From Methylophilus sp. QUAN (GTDB taxonomy: Bacteria; Pseudomonadota; Gammaproteobacteria; Burkholderiales; Methylophilaceae): a stretch of DNA of 64,000 nt. The notes under the pieces were generated by a model, which was not told the DNA's origin, did no database searches, and saw nothing but the letters and a program-made list of their open reading frames with translations. The translations under genes were made by a program, and so were the position numbers. Below are positions 44,618 to 53,807 of the stretch, one piece after another (the first letter of the stretch is position 1; each line of letters opens with the position of its first letter). The DNA is taken from the NCBI RefSeq assembly GCF_015354445.1, contig NZ_JADKYT010000001.1, positions 868,001 through 932,000 of the forward strand, read 5' to 3'.

Positions 44618-45085
44618 ATGAAGCTGAATATCATCTCGGTCGGCCATAAAATGCCCGACTGGGTTGAAACGGCGTGCGCAGAGTATTTGAAGCGCATGCC
44701 ACGCGAGCTCGAAACACGCATCATCGAAATCAAGCCTGATAAACGCGCAGCCGGTAAAAACAGTGAAGTGGTGCAAGAAGCCGAGGCCAAGCGTATTCTG
44801 GAAGTCGCCGGTAAAGATTACCTGGTGGCGCTGGATGAGCGTGGGCAAGCCGTGACCACCTTGCAGCTGGCAGAAAAACTCAAAAGCTGGCAGGAAATGG
44901 GGCGTGATGTTTCACTGGTGGTTGGTGGGGCCGATGGCTTGCATGCGCAACTCAAAACGCAGGCACAATGGCTGTTCAGTTTGTCTAAATTGACCATGCC
45001 GCATGGCATGGTGCGTGTGATGCTAGCCGAGCAACTTTATCGCGCCCACACCGTTCTAAGTGGTCATCCCTATCACCGAGAATAA
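44618..45085 (+). CDS. rlmH: RlmH, 23S rRNA pseudouridine-1915 methyltransferase
   Basis: A 155-residue SPOUT-family methyltransferase that acts on pseudouridine 1915 in helix 69 of 23S rRNA on the assembled 70S ribosome. The trefoil-knot SAM site is clear (LVVGGADGLHAQL and SLSKLTMPHGMVRV). The length matches the family. It follows rsfS, as in many proteobacteria, and phrB begins two bases after its stop. Confidence 0.95.
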   Translation: MKLNIISVGHKMPDWVETACAEYLKRMPRELETRIIEIKPDKRAAGKNSEVVQEAEAKRILEVAGKDYLVALDERGQAVTTLQLAEKLKSWQEMGRDVSLVVGGADGLHAQLKTQAQWLFSLSKLTMPHGMVRVMLAEQLYRAHTVLSGHPYHRE

Positions 45086-45087
45086 CG

Positions 45088-46521
45088 ATGTCTAGTGCCC
45101 TGGTCTGGTTGCGTCGCGACCTGCGCGACGATGATCATGCAGCGCTGTATCACGCCTTAAAGCGCCATACGCAAGTTTATGTCGCTTTTGTTTTTGATAC
45201 CGATATTCTGGATGCCTTGAGCGATAAACAGGATCGCCGGGTAGAGTTTATCTGGGAAAGCGTGCGGGCACTCAAACAGTCTTTACAAGCGCAAGGTGGC
45301 GATCTCGTGGTTTTGCACGGCCGTGCACAGTCGGAGATTCCAGTCCTGGCCAGCGCGCTAAATGTGACTGCGGTATATGCCAATAAGGATTACGAACCAG
45401 TCGCGATTGCCCGTGACGAAGCCGTGGGCCAGGCGCTGTTGCGTCATGGTCAAACACTACATTTGTTCAAAGACCAGGTGCTGTTTGAACAAGATGAGGT
45501 GATGACGCAAACTGGCAAGCCGTATGGGGTATTCACGCCTTATAAAAATGCACACTTGGCCAAATTGAACGCGTTTTACCTCAAGGCTTACCCGGTCAAA
45601 AAGTATCTGCATCACCTGGCCGCGGTCACGCCGCAGCCCATGCCAGCCTTGGAGTCACTCGGCTTTCAGCGTACCAATCTTGCTGAGTTGCGACTGCCGA
45701 CCGGCATGGCGGGTGCGCAACGGTTATTTGACGACTTTTTACAGCGTATCGACCAGTATCATGAGGCGCGCAATTATCCGTCTGTGAAGGGCGTGTCTTA
45801 CCTCTCAGTGCATTTGCGTTTCGGCACGATTTCTATTCGCCAGTTAGCCCATGCGGCCTGGCAATTGTCATTGGCTGGTAATGAAGGCGCCGCCATCTGG
45901 TTGAGTGAGTTGATCTGGCGTGATTTTTATTTCCAGATTCTGTTCCATCGGCCAGACCTGCAACAAGGCCGGTCTTACAAGCCGGAGTATGAAGCGCTAC
46001 CTTTCCCCAATGATGCTGGCTGGTTTGCCGCCTGGTGCGAAGGCCGCACTGGCTTCCCGATTGTCGATGCGGCCATGCGCCAGCTCAATCAAACGGGGTA
46101 TATGCATAACCGTTTGCGCATGGTGGTGGCCAGCTTTCTGGTCAAGGATCTGCTGATTGACTGGCGCTGGGGCGAGCGTTATTTTGAGCAGAAGCTCATT
46201 GATTTTGACTTTGCGGCCAATAATGGCGGCTGGCAATGGGCGGCGTCCACCGGCTGTGATGCACAGCCTTATTTCAGGATTTTTAACCCGCAATCGCAGT
46301 CGGAAAAGTTTGATCCGCAAGGTAAATTTATCCGTAAATATGTGCCAGAATTAACGGTGCTTGATGACCAGCAGATTCATGCGCCCTGGGCAGAAAAATT
46401 TCGTAAAAAATCCTTGTTTGACAAAGGGTTAATGGGGGATTACCCGGCCCCTGTGGTGGATCATGCGCAACAGCGCGAATTGGCGCTGCACTTATACAAA
46501 AATAATGTGAAGCAAAGATGA
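45088..46521 (+). CDS. phrB: Deoxyribodipyrimidine photolyase (CPD type)
   Basis: A 477-residue blue-light flavoenzyme that splits cyclobutane pyrimidine dimers. N-terminal antenna-binding alpha/beta domain begins ALVWLRRDLRDDDHAALY; the C-terminal FAD domain has the typical FPIVDAAMRQLNQTGYMHNR and ANNGGWQWAASTGCDAQPYFR (written as separate segments of the conserved block). These place it in the class I CPD photolyase group rather than cryptochromes. It starts two bases after rlmH. Confidence 0.93.
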   Translation: MSSALVWLRRDLRDDDHAALYHALKRHTQVYVAFVFDTDILDALSDKQDRRVEFIWESVRALKQSLQAQGGDLVVLHGRAQSEIPVLASALNVTAVYANKDYEPVAIARDEAVGQALLRHGQTLHLFKDQVLFEQDEVMTQTGKPYGVFTPYKNAHLAKLNAFYLKAYPVKKYLHHLAAVTPQPMPALESLGFQRTNLAELRLPTGMAGAQRLFDDFLQRIDQYHEARNYPSVKGVSYLSVHLRFGTISIRQLAHAAWQLSLAGNEGAAIWLSELIWRDFYFQILFHRPDLQQGRSYKPEYEALPFPNDAGWFAAWCEGRTGFPIVDAAMRQLNQTGYMHNRLRMVVASFLVKDLLIDWRWGERYFEQKLIDFDFAANNGGWQWAASTGCDAQPYFRIFNPQSQSEKFDPQGKFIRKYVPELTVLDDQQIHAPWAEKFRKKSLFDKGLMGDYPAPVVDHAQQRELALHLYKNNVKQR

Positions 46522-46742
46522 CATTTGATGTAGAATAAATGTGTTTGACTGCGTGTCAAGCTTGGGCCGCAGCGAGAATGGCTTGGTCAATTCGATGATT
46601 TTTTAACCAGCATCCCTTCAATTTTTAGAAGAGCGTTCCGTTAACTGTCATGACAAGCCCTGGCGAAGGACACACATGCAAGCACTGTTGGGGATACAAC
46701 AATTTAAATGCGCTTGAAAAGCTTCTAAACATAATGACAAAT

Positions 46743-47813
46743 ATGAAAACACTGAGAGCGATCGTATTGACTGCCGTTTTAGTGGGTGTCTCTGGTTGTG
46801 CCACAACCAATAAAGACCCGCTGGAAGGCATCAACCGGGGAATTTACAAGTTTAACGATGTGGCTGACCGCTACGCCATGAAGCCGGTCGCCAAAGCCTA
46901 CAAAGCGGTTGCGCCTACCCCTGTGCGTACTGGCATCAGCAACTTCTTCAGCAACCTCGGCACCTTGACCACCATCGTCAATGACTTGCTGCAATTGAAG
47001 TTTGCCCAGGCCTTTACCGATGCCGGGCGTTTTGTGATCAACTCCACCTTTGGTATCGCTGGCTTTATTGATGTGGCCAGCATGGACAATGTGCCAAAAC
47101 ACCAGGAAGATTTTGGCCAGACCTTGGGTTACTGGGGTGTAGGTTCCGGCGCTTATCTGGTGTTGCCGATTATTGGCCCAAGCACCATCCGCGATGCCAG
47201 CGGCCTGTTTATTGACACTGTGACGTCTGACCCGATTACCTATTTGCACAATACCGGCCAGATCCGTGCACACAACCAGGTGCGTGCCGTGCAGCTGCTG
47301 GATAAGCGTACGCAATTGCTGGATGCGACCGATTTGGTGGATAACGCGTCGATTGACCCATATGCGTTCATGCGTGATGCTTATTTGCAACGTCGTGCCA
47401 GCCTGATTCAGGATGGCTTGGTGCCTCAAGAGTTGTTGCAGGACGAGTTTGAGCCTGCGGATGAAGATGCACCCACGCCAACGCATTCTGAGTTATCACC
47501 AGCGACAGGCGCTGACGCAGTACTGTTACAATCGACTGCGCCTATTGGTCAGTCTGAGGTTGGTCAGCTTGAGGGCGTTGAGCCAACCGTGGAAGGTGCT
47601 GCCCTAGTGGCCGAGCCTGCTGCAACGGTTGACGTCGTTGAATTGAGTGAAGCTGCTGGTGAAGCCGTTGAGGCATTGCCACCTTTACTGGAGCAGGCTG
47701 ACCAGACTACAGGCGAAGAAGTGCCAGTGGTTGAGGTTGATGCTAGCGCGATGGTGGCTGGTGTTGATGAAACCTTGTTGACCGTGGTGGAGCCAGCAAC
47801 GCCTGCGCAATAA
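46743..47813 (+). CDS. mlaA: MlaA/VacJ outer-membrane lipoprotein with extended C-terminus
   Basis: A 356-residue lipoprotein. The signal peptide ends in the lipobox VSGC (Cys19). The conserved MlaA domain runs to about residue 230 (DPLEGINRGIYKFNDVAD, GWDA-like YWGVGSGAYLVLPI). It extracts phospholipids from the outer leaflet and hands them to the MlaC/D system. A long C-terminal tail of about 110 residues rich in Glu, Ala, Val and Pro (from about PADEDAPTPTHSE) follows, much longer than the usual 250-residue MlaA. The ATG at 46743 is used; an ATG 9 bases upstream is possible. Confidence 0.88.
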   Translation: MKTLRAIVLTAVLVGVSGCATTNKDPLEGINRGIYKFNDVADRYAMKPVAKAYKAVAPTPVRTGISNFFSNLGTLTTIVNDLLQLKFAQAFTDAGRFVINSTFGIAGFIDVASMDNVPKHQEDFGQTLGYWGVGSGAYLVLPIIGPSTIRDASGLFIDTVTSDPITYLHNTGQIRAHNQVRAVQLLDKRTQLLDATDLVDNASIDPYAFMRDAYLQRRASLIQDGLVPQELLQDEFEPADEDAPTPTHSELSPATGADAVLLQSTAPIGQSEVGQLEGVEPTVEGAALVAEPAATVDVVELSEAAGEAVEALPPLLEQADQTTGEEVPVVEVDASAMVAGVDETLLTVVEPATPAQ

Positions 47814-47832
47814 TGATGCCCACACGTTGAAT

Positions 47833-47863
47833 AAAAAAGGCTTTGCATTGCAAAGCCTTTTTT
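47833..47863. terminator. Bidirectional terminator between mlaA and pmbA
   Basis: Perfect hairpin aaaaaaggctttgc, loop att, gcaaagcctttttt, with A6 and T6 flanks. It serves mlaA (+) and pmbA (-), whose stops face each other. Confidence 0.85.
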
Positions 47864-47895
47864 ATTTGGGTGCCCGCAGGCGCTAACGTGCTTAT

Positions 47896-49218
47896 TTACT
47901 CTGATGAAGCAACCGTCATGCGTTCAATTAATATGGATCCCGTCTGCCGTGAGCTGTGAGGAATGACATCGTTACCGATCGCAACAATGTTTTTCAGGAT
48001 ATCCTTCATATTGCTGGCAATAGTGATTTCTTCTACTGGATGCACAATCACACCATTTTCTACCCAATAGCCCGCCGCCCCTCTGGAATAGTCACCAGTG
48101 ACCATATTCATGCCATGTCCAAGTAATTCTGTCACCAGCAGGCCGGTACCCATGGCCTGCAATAATTGCTCAAGGCTGTGGCCTGTAGAGCGTACCACAA
48201 TGTTGTGTGCGCCTCCGGCATTGCCGGTCGATTGCATGCCCAGTTTGCGGGCAGAATAGCTGCCCAGTAAATAGCCTTGTAACACCCCGTTTTCAACTAG
48301 TGTGCGTGGGCGGCAAGCCACGCCTTCGCTATCAAATGCGCTGCTGGCAGCGCCTTTGAGTACAAACGGATTTTCATCAATCTGCAGCAATGGACTGGCC
48401 ACGGTTTGGCCCAGGCTGTCGAGCAGAAAAGACGATTTCCGGTATAAATTGCCACCGGAAATGGCGCTAATCAAGGTGCCTATCAGTCCGCTGGCCAATG
48501 GTGCTTCAAATAAGATCGGATATTGCCCGGTTTTGATTGGGCGGGCGCCCAGGCGCTTAACCGTACGTGAGCCTGCTGTCTGGCCGACCTGCTCTGGTGT
48601 TGCCAGGTCTAGCGCATCACGTGCACTGCTGTACCAGTAATCACGTTGCATGAGGCCATCCGCTTCGGCGATGACTGAGCAACTGATGCTGTGGCGTGAG
48701 CTAGGGTAGCCGCCAATAAAACCATGGCTGTTGGCATAAGCAAAAGCGCCGCTCTGGCTATAAATGCTGGCGCCTTCGCTATTGCTGATACGCGGGTCGA
48801 CGGCGAGGGCTGCTGCTTCACAGCGCTTGGCCAGCGCTAGCGCCGCATCCACCTCTATATGCCAGGGATGGTGCAGTGACAAATCTGGAAAGTCAGTGGC
48901 CATCAATGCCGCATCGGCCAAGCCGCAGAAAGGGTCCTGTGCCGTATATTTTGCAATATTGCAGGCAGCTTCAACAGTATCTTTCAAGGCTTGAGGGCTT
49001 AAATCCGAGGTGCTGGCATAGCCTTTACGCTGACCAAAATAAACTGTGACCGAACAGCCTTTGTCACGGTTATATTCGATGTTTTCAGTCTCGCCTTGCC
49101 TCACGGAAACGTTCTGGCCGGTGCCAAAGCTGACCTCTGCCTCGGCACTGCTGGCGCCTGCTTTGCGTGCCAGTTGAATGATGTCTTGAGCGATTTGTTG
49201 AAGTTGATCCGATTGCAT
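47896..49218 (-). CDS. pmbA: PmbA/TldE, metalloprotease partner subunit
   Basis: A 440-residue protein of the TldD/PmbA family. With TldD it forms a protease that processes peptides such as microcin or leader-type substrates; PmbA alone lacks the zinc HExxxH motif, as here. Family features include the N-terminal SVRQGETENIEY and the C-terminal GYWVENGVIVHPVEEITIASNM region. The start at 49218 (MQSDQLQQIAQ) is preferred, since the open frame 25 residues upstream overlaps the divergent darP leader and lacks family similarity. pmbA and darP (yjgA) are divergent neighbours in E. coli too. Confidence 0.92.
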   Translation of the reverse strand: MQSDQLQQIAQDIIQLARKAGASSAEAEVSFGTGQNVSVRQGETENIEYNRDKGCSVTVYFGQRKGYASTSDLSPQALKDTVEAACNIAKYTAQDPFCGLADAALMATDFPDLSLHHPWHIEVDAALALAKRCEAAALAVDPRISNSEGASIYSQSGAFAYANSHGFIGGYPSSRHSISCSVIAEADGLMQRDYWYSSARDALDLATPEQVGQTAGSRTVKRLGARPIKTGQYPILFEAPLASGLIGTLISAISGGNLYRKSSFLLDSLGQTVASPLLQIDENPFVLKGAASSAFDSEGVACRPRTLVENGVLQGYLLGSYSARKLGMQSTGNAGGAHNIVVRSTGHSLEQLLQAMGTGLLVTELLGHGMNMVTGDYSRGAAGYWVENGVIVHPVEEITIASNMKDILKNIVAIGNDVIPHSSRQTGSILIERMTVASSE

Positions 49219-49291
49219 GCTGTACGCGCTTGTTTTTTGCTTGGCAGTTAAAACTGTTATCATACCCGATTTGGCAGAGATTGCTTTTACC

Positions 49292-49837
49292 ATGACATCT
49301 GAAACCTTTGATGATTCCCAGCCCAGTAAAACCCGATTGAAAGCAGAAGCGGATGCTGCGCAGGAGATAGGCCGTCAACTGGTGGCACTGCCCAAGGACA
49401 AACTGAAAAAACTGCAATTAGAAGAGTCGTTACTGGATGCGATTGCAGAAGCCAAACGCATTACCGCTAATGGCGCGATTCGTCGCCAGATGCAATATAT
49501 TGGCCGCTTGATGCGTGACACTGACCTGGCACCTATTGTCGAGCAATTACAAAAGTGGGACGGCAAGCACCAGGAAGAAAATGCCCGTTTTCATCAGATG
49601 GAACGCTGGCGTACGCGTATGCTGGAGGATGTCAAAGCCATAGAATTATTTATTGCCGAGTTTCCGCAAACGCATGTGCAGCAGATGCGTACGCTGATTC
49701 GCAATGCACAAAAAGAGCACGCCGCCGGTAAACCGCCCAAGAGCAGCCGCGAATTGTTTAAAATGATACGCGAGGTGATGGAAGGCAAGAGTGTGCAGGA
49801 CGACACATCATTTGAAGAAGAGTCATTGGACGAGTAA
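49292..49837 (+). CDS. darP: DarP/YjgA, 50S subunit maturation factor
   Basis: A 181-residue protein of the DUF615/YjgA family, recently named DarP, which binds late 50S precursors and assists active-site assembly. The family pattern (GRQLVALPKDKLKKLQLEESLLDAI, then NGAIRRQMQYIGRLMR, in separate segments) is evident. The ATG at 49292 begins the conserved MTSETFDDSQPSKT leader, so the longer upstream frame is not used. It is divergent from pmbA, a conserved arrangement. Confidence 0.92.
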   Translation: MTSETFDDSQPSKTRLKAEADAAQEIGRQLVALPKDKLKKLQLEESLLDAIAEAKRITANGAIRRQMQYIGRLMRDTDLAPIVEQLQKWDGKHQEENARFHQMERWRTRMLEDVKAIELFIAEFPQTHVQQMRTLIRNAQKEHAAGKPPKSSRELFKMIREVMEGKSVQDDTSFEEESLDE

Positions 49838-49908
49838 AAGTATCGCGTGGCGCCTGGTGCGGTACGCTGGCTGTATTCATTGACCATGCTAAACGAGGAG
49901 GGGAAACC

Positions 49909-50157
49909 ATGCATAACCAGATTGATATTGAACTTGATTTAACCGGCCTGGATAGTCCGTTGCCGATGCTAAAAACCAAAGAAGTACTGGAGCGCCTGTC
50001 GCCAGGCCAAGTGTTGCTGGTGAAAACAACGTCTGCGGGTAGCGAACAAAATATCCGCAACCTGATCAACAATCACCCGGTCAAATTGCTGTCTTTAAAC
50101 AAGCAACATGGCGAGTTTCATTTTGTCATGGAAAAAGAAGCGGTGCTGGCTGCCTAG
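49909..50157 (+). CDS. TusA/SirA-fold protein lacking the catalytic cysteine
   Basis: An 82-residue protein of the TusA/SirA (YeeD) superfamily: LTGLDSPLPMLKTKEVLERL replaces the usual C-P-x-P signature by S-P-L-P (Ser17 in place of Cys), and the rest (GQVLLVKTTSAGSEQNI, then a beta strand with LSLNKQHGEFHF) fits the two-layer alpha/beta fold. TusA relays sulfur through the missing cysteine, so this protein cannot do persulfide transfer by that residue. No Cys exists anywhere in the protein. A strong ribosome site (gaggaggggaaa) precedes the ATG. It follows darP by 71 bases. Confidence 0.75.
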   Translation: MHNQIDIELDLTGLDSPLPMLKTKEVLERLSPGQVLLVKTTSAGSEQNIRNLINNHPVKLLSLNKQHGEFHFVMEKEAVLAA

Positions 50158-50174
50158 TCGCGTTCTTTCACCCC

Positions 50175-50199
50175 AGGCATGCTGTTTGGCAGCATGCCT
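50175..50199. terminator. Hairpin between the TusA-fold gene and the Gcr gene
   Basis: Perfect stem aggcatgctg (50175-50184), loop tttgg, cagcatgcct (50190-50199), between two convergent genes. T-richness after the stem is modest (gtctaagatttt), so its strength as an intrinsic terminator is moderate. Confidence 0.55.
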
Positions 50200-50235
50200 G
50201 TCTAAGATTTTCGCAAATGTTGTGTCGCGTAACGC

Positions 50236-52206
50236 CTAGTCTGGCTTGCGTGGCGGCAATATAAACTTGCCTGGCTGTTTATACAGGGCGGTCAGCAACT
50301 CCAGCCAAAAGGCTTTCCAATGGCGATAGCGTACTTTGCGTGATTTCATGGCGACATAAATCGCCAGGCCAAAACTGGTCATCAGGTTAAGTGTACCGAC
50401 CAGGGCAATGCCCAGAATCGCAGTCCCGATAATGTAATGACTGGCCTGGAAGTCCAGTGCCGGCAATGCATACCCAGAGAACGCTGCGACAAACGTAACA
50501 TGACGGATATCCAGCGGCAGGCCCAGCATGACGCCCAACCCCGACGCAAAGCCCAGCAGGCAGCCGAAATAAAAGTTACCGGCCAATGCGCCCAGGTTAT
50601 GGCGAATATACTCGGTGATTCGCCACAAACGCTCTTTGCCCAGCAGTATTTGTAACCAGCGCAAATGCCCAAGACGCTCGGGAATCCGGTTGTAAGCGGC
50701 TAGGTTGTCATGGTAGCCCGCAATCAGGCCGGACAGGAACAAGCAGACACCTGCCACCGCCGCATACAGTGCCGTCAGGCTGATCAAGGGGTTGTTGCTA
50801 TCCAGCAGGGCATGCGCTTTTTCGGTGCCGATGAAATGGTGGCCGGTTGTTTGCATGATGAGCCAGTCGATGAGGATAGCCACTGGGATTACCACCACAA
50901 CATTGCCCAGGATGGCAATGGTCTGGCTGCTGGTGGTTTGTGCCACGATGTTGACCAGGTTGTGGATGTTTTTACTGTCGTGACCATGGTCGTCGATAGT
51001 GGCGGCAATGGTGGCGGCCGTCATGGCGGGCTGTTTGGTGGCGACGGTAAAGTGCAGCAAGTGGATGATGACAAAGCCCAGGCCGTAATTCAGGCTAAAC
51101 AGGATGGCCTCGGTCAATGGTGGCAAGTGGTAACTGGCAATCATGATCTTAATCATCGCCATCACGGCAATAATAATGCCAGCGCCCATGGCTGACCCCA
51201 TCAGTTTAAAGTACTCATTGCGGTGCTGAGCGATATAGTGTTCGCCGGTATGGCTGGCATTTTCAGTCACGCGCAGGGCCAGTAACTCAGTGTTCTGGCG
51301 CCAGTATTCAGACAGGTTGTTTTTCTTGCACTCGGCGTCGACCAGCTGCTTGAGCAGGCGCGTGATCGCGTCACTGACATCATGCTTGAGGATCAGGCCA
51401 TGCAAGATATCCAACAGTAACTGCATGCGTTGAATCTGCTGCAAGATGCGTTGCATGAGGGCAGTGAGCGAGATGCTGGTGCCGGTGTTAGCGTTAGCCT
51501 TGCGGATTTCGTGTGTGAGTTGTTCGCAGCGTTTGAGGACACTGTAAAGGTGTTGTATGTCTTCGGCCTGTATTGTCGCCAGTGCCAAAAACGTCTGAAT
51601 CTCTATGTTTTGCGTGATGAATGGCGAGCGGTTCGATTCCAGGTCCTCATGTTGCAAGATCAGCTCAGGATCCAGTCCTGAAGCCGATAAGCGGTATGAA
51701 AGCACCTGCAAGGCATCCTTCAGTTCTTGTATGCAATTCTGCTGTTGTTGCTGGTCACCCTGGTCTATGTGCAAGGTGTACATAAAGTCCCGCCAGACGG
51801 TATCCGGCATGCCAATGACCCAATCCACATCGCTGCTTTGATGGAAAACCTGTCCAAACACATCTTTTAAATATTTGGGATCGGGGACTTCTGGCAAGAG
51901 CTTGTGTGAGAGGCGGCGATAAATTTCTGTGAAAAAGCCGAGGTCAGACTGGATGCCATGCTCGGAATACAGGGAAATCACGCTCTTTTCATCCAGTAAT
52001 CTGAGCAGGCTGTTGCGCAATGACAGCGCATACTGCGGGTGTTGCTGTAGCAGGAAGCATAGCGCCTGTAGCGCCTTGCTGGCGCTTTCAATATCGGTCG
52101 ATACTTTGGGGCGGATATTGTCGAACAGGGCCCGCAAGAATTGAATGTCGTCCAGGTCGCCGGCGGCTTCACGGGCGGCCTGATGCTCAAAGGTAGGTTG
52201 AAACAT
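50236..52206 (-). CDS. Gcr-type "site-specific recombinase" membrane protein
   Basis: A 656-residue protein of the pfam family named SpecificRecomb after gonococcal Gcr. The N-terminal 340 residues are soluble and helical (FLRALFDNIRPKVSTDI, VISLYSEHG), followed by six or more membrane helices in the C-terminal half (VIIAVMAMIKIMIASY-like, VFLSGLIAGYHDN). No recombinase catalytic residues are recognisable, so a membrane function is more likely than DNA recombination. The ATG at 52206 (MFQPTFEHQAARE) is preferred: it has a ribosome-site-like gaaag and the family begins there. It stands alone. Confidence 0.8.
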   Translation of the reverse strand: MFQPTFEHQAAREAAGDLDDIQFLRALFDNIRPKVSTDIESASKALQALCFLLQQHPQYALSLRNSLLRLLDEKSVISLYSEHGIQSDLGFFTEIYRRLSHKLLPEVPDPKYLKDVFGQVFHQSSDVDWVIGMPDTVWRDFMYTLHIDQGDQQQQQNCIQELKDALQVLSYRLSASGLDPELILQHEDLESNRSPFITQNIEIQTFLALATIQAEDIQHLYSVLKRCEQLTHEIRKANANTGTSISLTALMQRILQQIQRMQLLLDILHGLILKHDVSDAITRLLKQLVDAECKKNNLSEYWRQNTELLALRVTENASHTGEHYIAQHRNEYFKLMGSAMGAGIIIAVMAMIKIMIASYHLPPLTEAILFSLNYGLGFVIIHLLHFTVATKQPAMTAATIAATIDDHGHDSKNIHNLVNIVAQTTSSQTIAILGNVVVVIPVAILIDWLIMQTTGHHFIGTEKAHALLDSNNPLISLTALYAAVAGVCLFLSGLIAGYHDNLAAYNRIPERLGHLRWLQILLGKERLWRITEYIRHNLGALAGNFYFGCLLGFASGLGVMLGLPLDIRHVTFVAAFSGYALPALDFQASHYIIGTAILGIALVGTLNLMTSFGLAIYVAMKSRKVRYRHWKAFWLELLTALYKQPGKFILPPRKPD

Positions 52207-52288
52207 GAAAAACACTTTCTGTGATTCTATTTTAGCCAAGAGATTGCCGCTGTAAGGCGTCGGCAATCGAGTTAAGGCCATTTAAACA

Positions 52289-53092
52289 CTATAGCTGTAC
52301 CTCAGCCGCCAGCGGCTCTCCCTGGCGCTCTAATTGCACTTTGACCACTTTTCCGCTGTATTTCCTGACCAGGCTGGAAAGTTGCGCCGCATCATCCACT
52401 TTTTCGTTGTTGATGCTGAGTAATTGATCTCCACGCACCACACCGCCTTTTTCAGCCGCAGAACCATGAATCACGGCAATCACACGCACGCCTTCACTGC
52501 TGACCTTACTAGCCGGTGCATCGTCGTTTTGCCCGGATTGTTTAGGCACCAGTTTGATGACATGGATGCCCAGCAACGGTGGTGGCAGTTTTGCCCAGTA
52601 AGTGGCGTAATAGCGATAGCTGCCTGCTTTGACTGCGACATCTTTTTCGGTCAGTGCTTGGCCTTTTTTTACCGCTTCTTTAATCACTTCCATTCTCGAT
52701 GAAGGAGAGGCGCCGCCCGCTTTTTTCATGTACACCAGGATGCTGTCGGCCTGGATGGCGCGGCCATGGTTGCGTGCCTGCTCCGCATCCACTTCGCCCG
52801 CCTCAAAGCTGCTGAATCCCATCAGGTCGTAGCCGTTTTCCAGCATCCTGATATTGTCTTCATCGCGGCGCGTGCCACTGAAAAGCTGTGGTTCAGGGTT
52901 CGCTTGCAATGAGTGTAAATTGCCCTGGTTTTGTGCCTGGTAATTGAGGCTGTAAGGGTTGTCTTCTGCCCAGGCAGCGGTGCTTAAGGTCAAGGCTGCC
53001 AGCACTGCAGCATGCTTGAAATATAAAGACCACTGGCCTGATAAGGAGGAAGCGGGCATAACGGACTGTCCAGGCTTGCACAGGGGGTTCAT
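52289..53092 (-). CDS. Exported protein with C-terminal PDZ domain
   Basis: A 267-residue protein. A hydrophobic signal or anchor segment (about 26-42, ending AAWA) precedes an Asn/Gln-rich start of the mature part, a middle of unknown fold (FSGTRRDEDNIRMLENGYDLMG), and a C-terminal PDZ-like domain (VIAVIHGSAAEKGGVVRGDQLLSINNEKVDDAAQLSSLVRKY, here as one region). PDZ domains bind C-termini of partner proteins. The ATG at 53092 is supported by a strong ribosome site (ggag, spacing 6), so an upstream longer reading is unlikely. No protease domain is present. It is divergent from mog. Confidence 0.75.
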   Translation of the reverse strand: MNPLCKPGQSVMPASSLSGQWSLYFKHAAVLAALTLSTAAWAEDNPYSLNYQAQNQGNLHSLQANPEPQLFSGTRRDEDNIRMLENGYDLMGFSSFEAGEVDAEQARNHGRAIQADSILVYMKKAGGASPSSRMEVIKEAVKKGQALTEKDVAVKAGSYRYYATYWAKLPPPLLGIHVIKLVPKQSGQNDDAPASKVSSEGVRVIAVIHGSAAEKGGVVRGDQLLSINNEKVDDAAQLSSLVRKYSGKVVKVQLERQGEPLAAEVQL

Positions 53093-53176
53093 CGAATTCT
53101 CCATGATCGAATAACAGCTTGTAATGTTATGATGTATTGGTACATTAACACAGACACAATTGTCATAGACCAGGTT

Positions 53177-53776
53177 ATGCAAGAACAATTCACGCGCATT
53201 GGGTTAGTTTCTATCAGTGATCGTGCCTCGCAAGGCGTTTATGAAGACAAGGGCATCCCGGCGCTCACCGCCTGGTTGGCGCAGGCGGTGGTTTCTCCTT
53301 ATACTGTCTCCAGCCGCCTGATTGCCGATGATCAGGCGACGATTTCGCAGACCCTTAAACAACTGGTCGACGAAGAAGGTTGCCATCTGGTGCTGACCAC
53401 AGGCGGTACTGGTCCTGCACTCAGGGATGTGACGCCGGAGGCGACCTTGGCCATTGGCGACAAGGAAATGCCTGGCTTTGGTGAACAAATGCGCCAAATC
53501 AGCCTGCGTTTTGTGCCGACGGCAATTTTGTCGCGCCAGGTCGCCGTGATCCGCAAGCAGTGCCTGGTGATTAATTTGCCGGGGCAGCCCAAGTCGATAC
53601 AGGAAACGCTGGAAGGTCTCAAGGATAGCGACGGTAATACTTTGGTGCCCGGCATCTTTGCCGCTGTGCCGTATTGCCTGGATTTGCTGGCAACTAGTGA
53701 TAAGCCAATGCCTTATCTGGAAACTGACGAAACCATCGTCAAATCTTTTCGTCCTAAATCTGCCATTCGCAAATAA
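53177..53776 (+). CDS. mog: Mog, molybdopterin adenylyltransferase
   Basis: A 199-residue enzyme of the MogA/MoaB family that adenylylates molybdopterin before molybdenum insertion. It closely follows the E. coli Mog pattern (RIGLVSISDRAS-GVYEDKGIPAL, TTGGTGPA, RDVTPEAT, MPGFGEQMRQISL, NLPGQPKSI). The ATG at 53177 is chosen because the family begins there; upstream frame is unsupported. It lies 31 bases before the VanZ gene. No other moa/moe genes are in the window. Confidence 0.93.
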   Translation: MQEQFTRIGLVSISDRASQGVYEDKGIPALTAWLAQAVVSPYTVSSRLIADDQATISQTLKQLVDEEGCHLVLTTGGTGPALRDVTPEATLAIGDKEMPGFGEQMRQISLRFVPTAILSRQVAVIRKQCLVINLPGQPKSIQETLEGLKDSDGNTLVPGIFAAVPYCLDLLATSDKPMPYLETDETIVKSFRPKSAIRK

Positions 53777-53807
53777 ATTAAATTCTTAAGTTATTCAAAG
53801 AGATTGC

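Noticed and set aside
49219-49293. Extending pmbA to a start at 49293
   Set aside because: The extra residues overlap the divergent darP leader and do not resemble the family; 49218 begins the conserved sequence.
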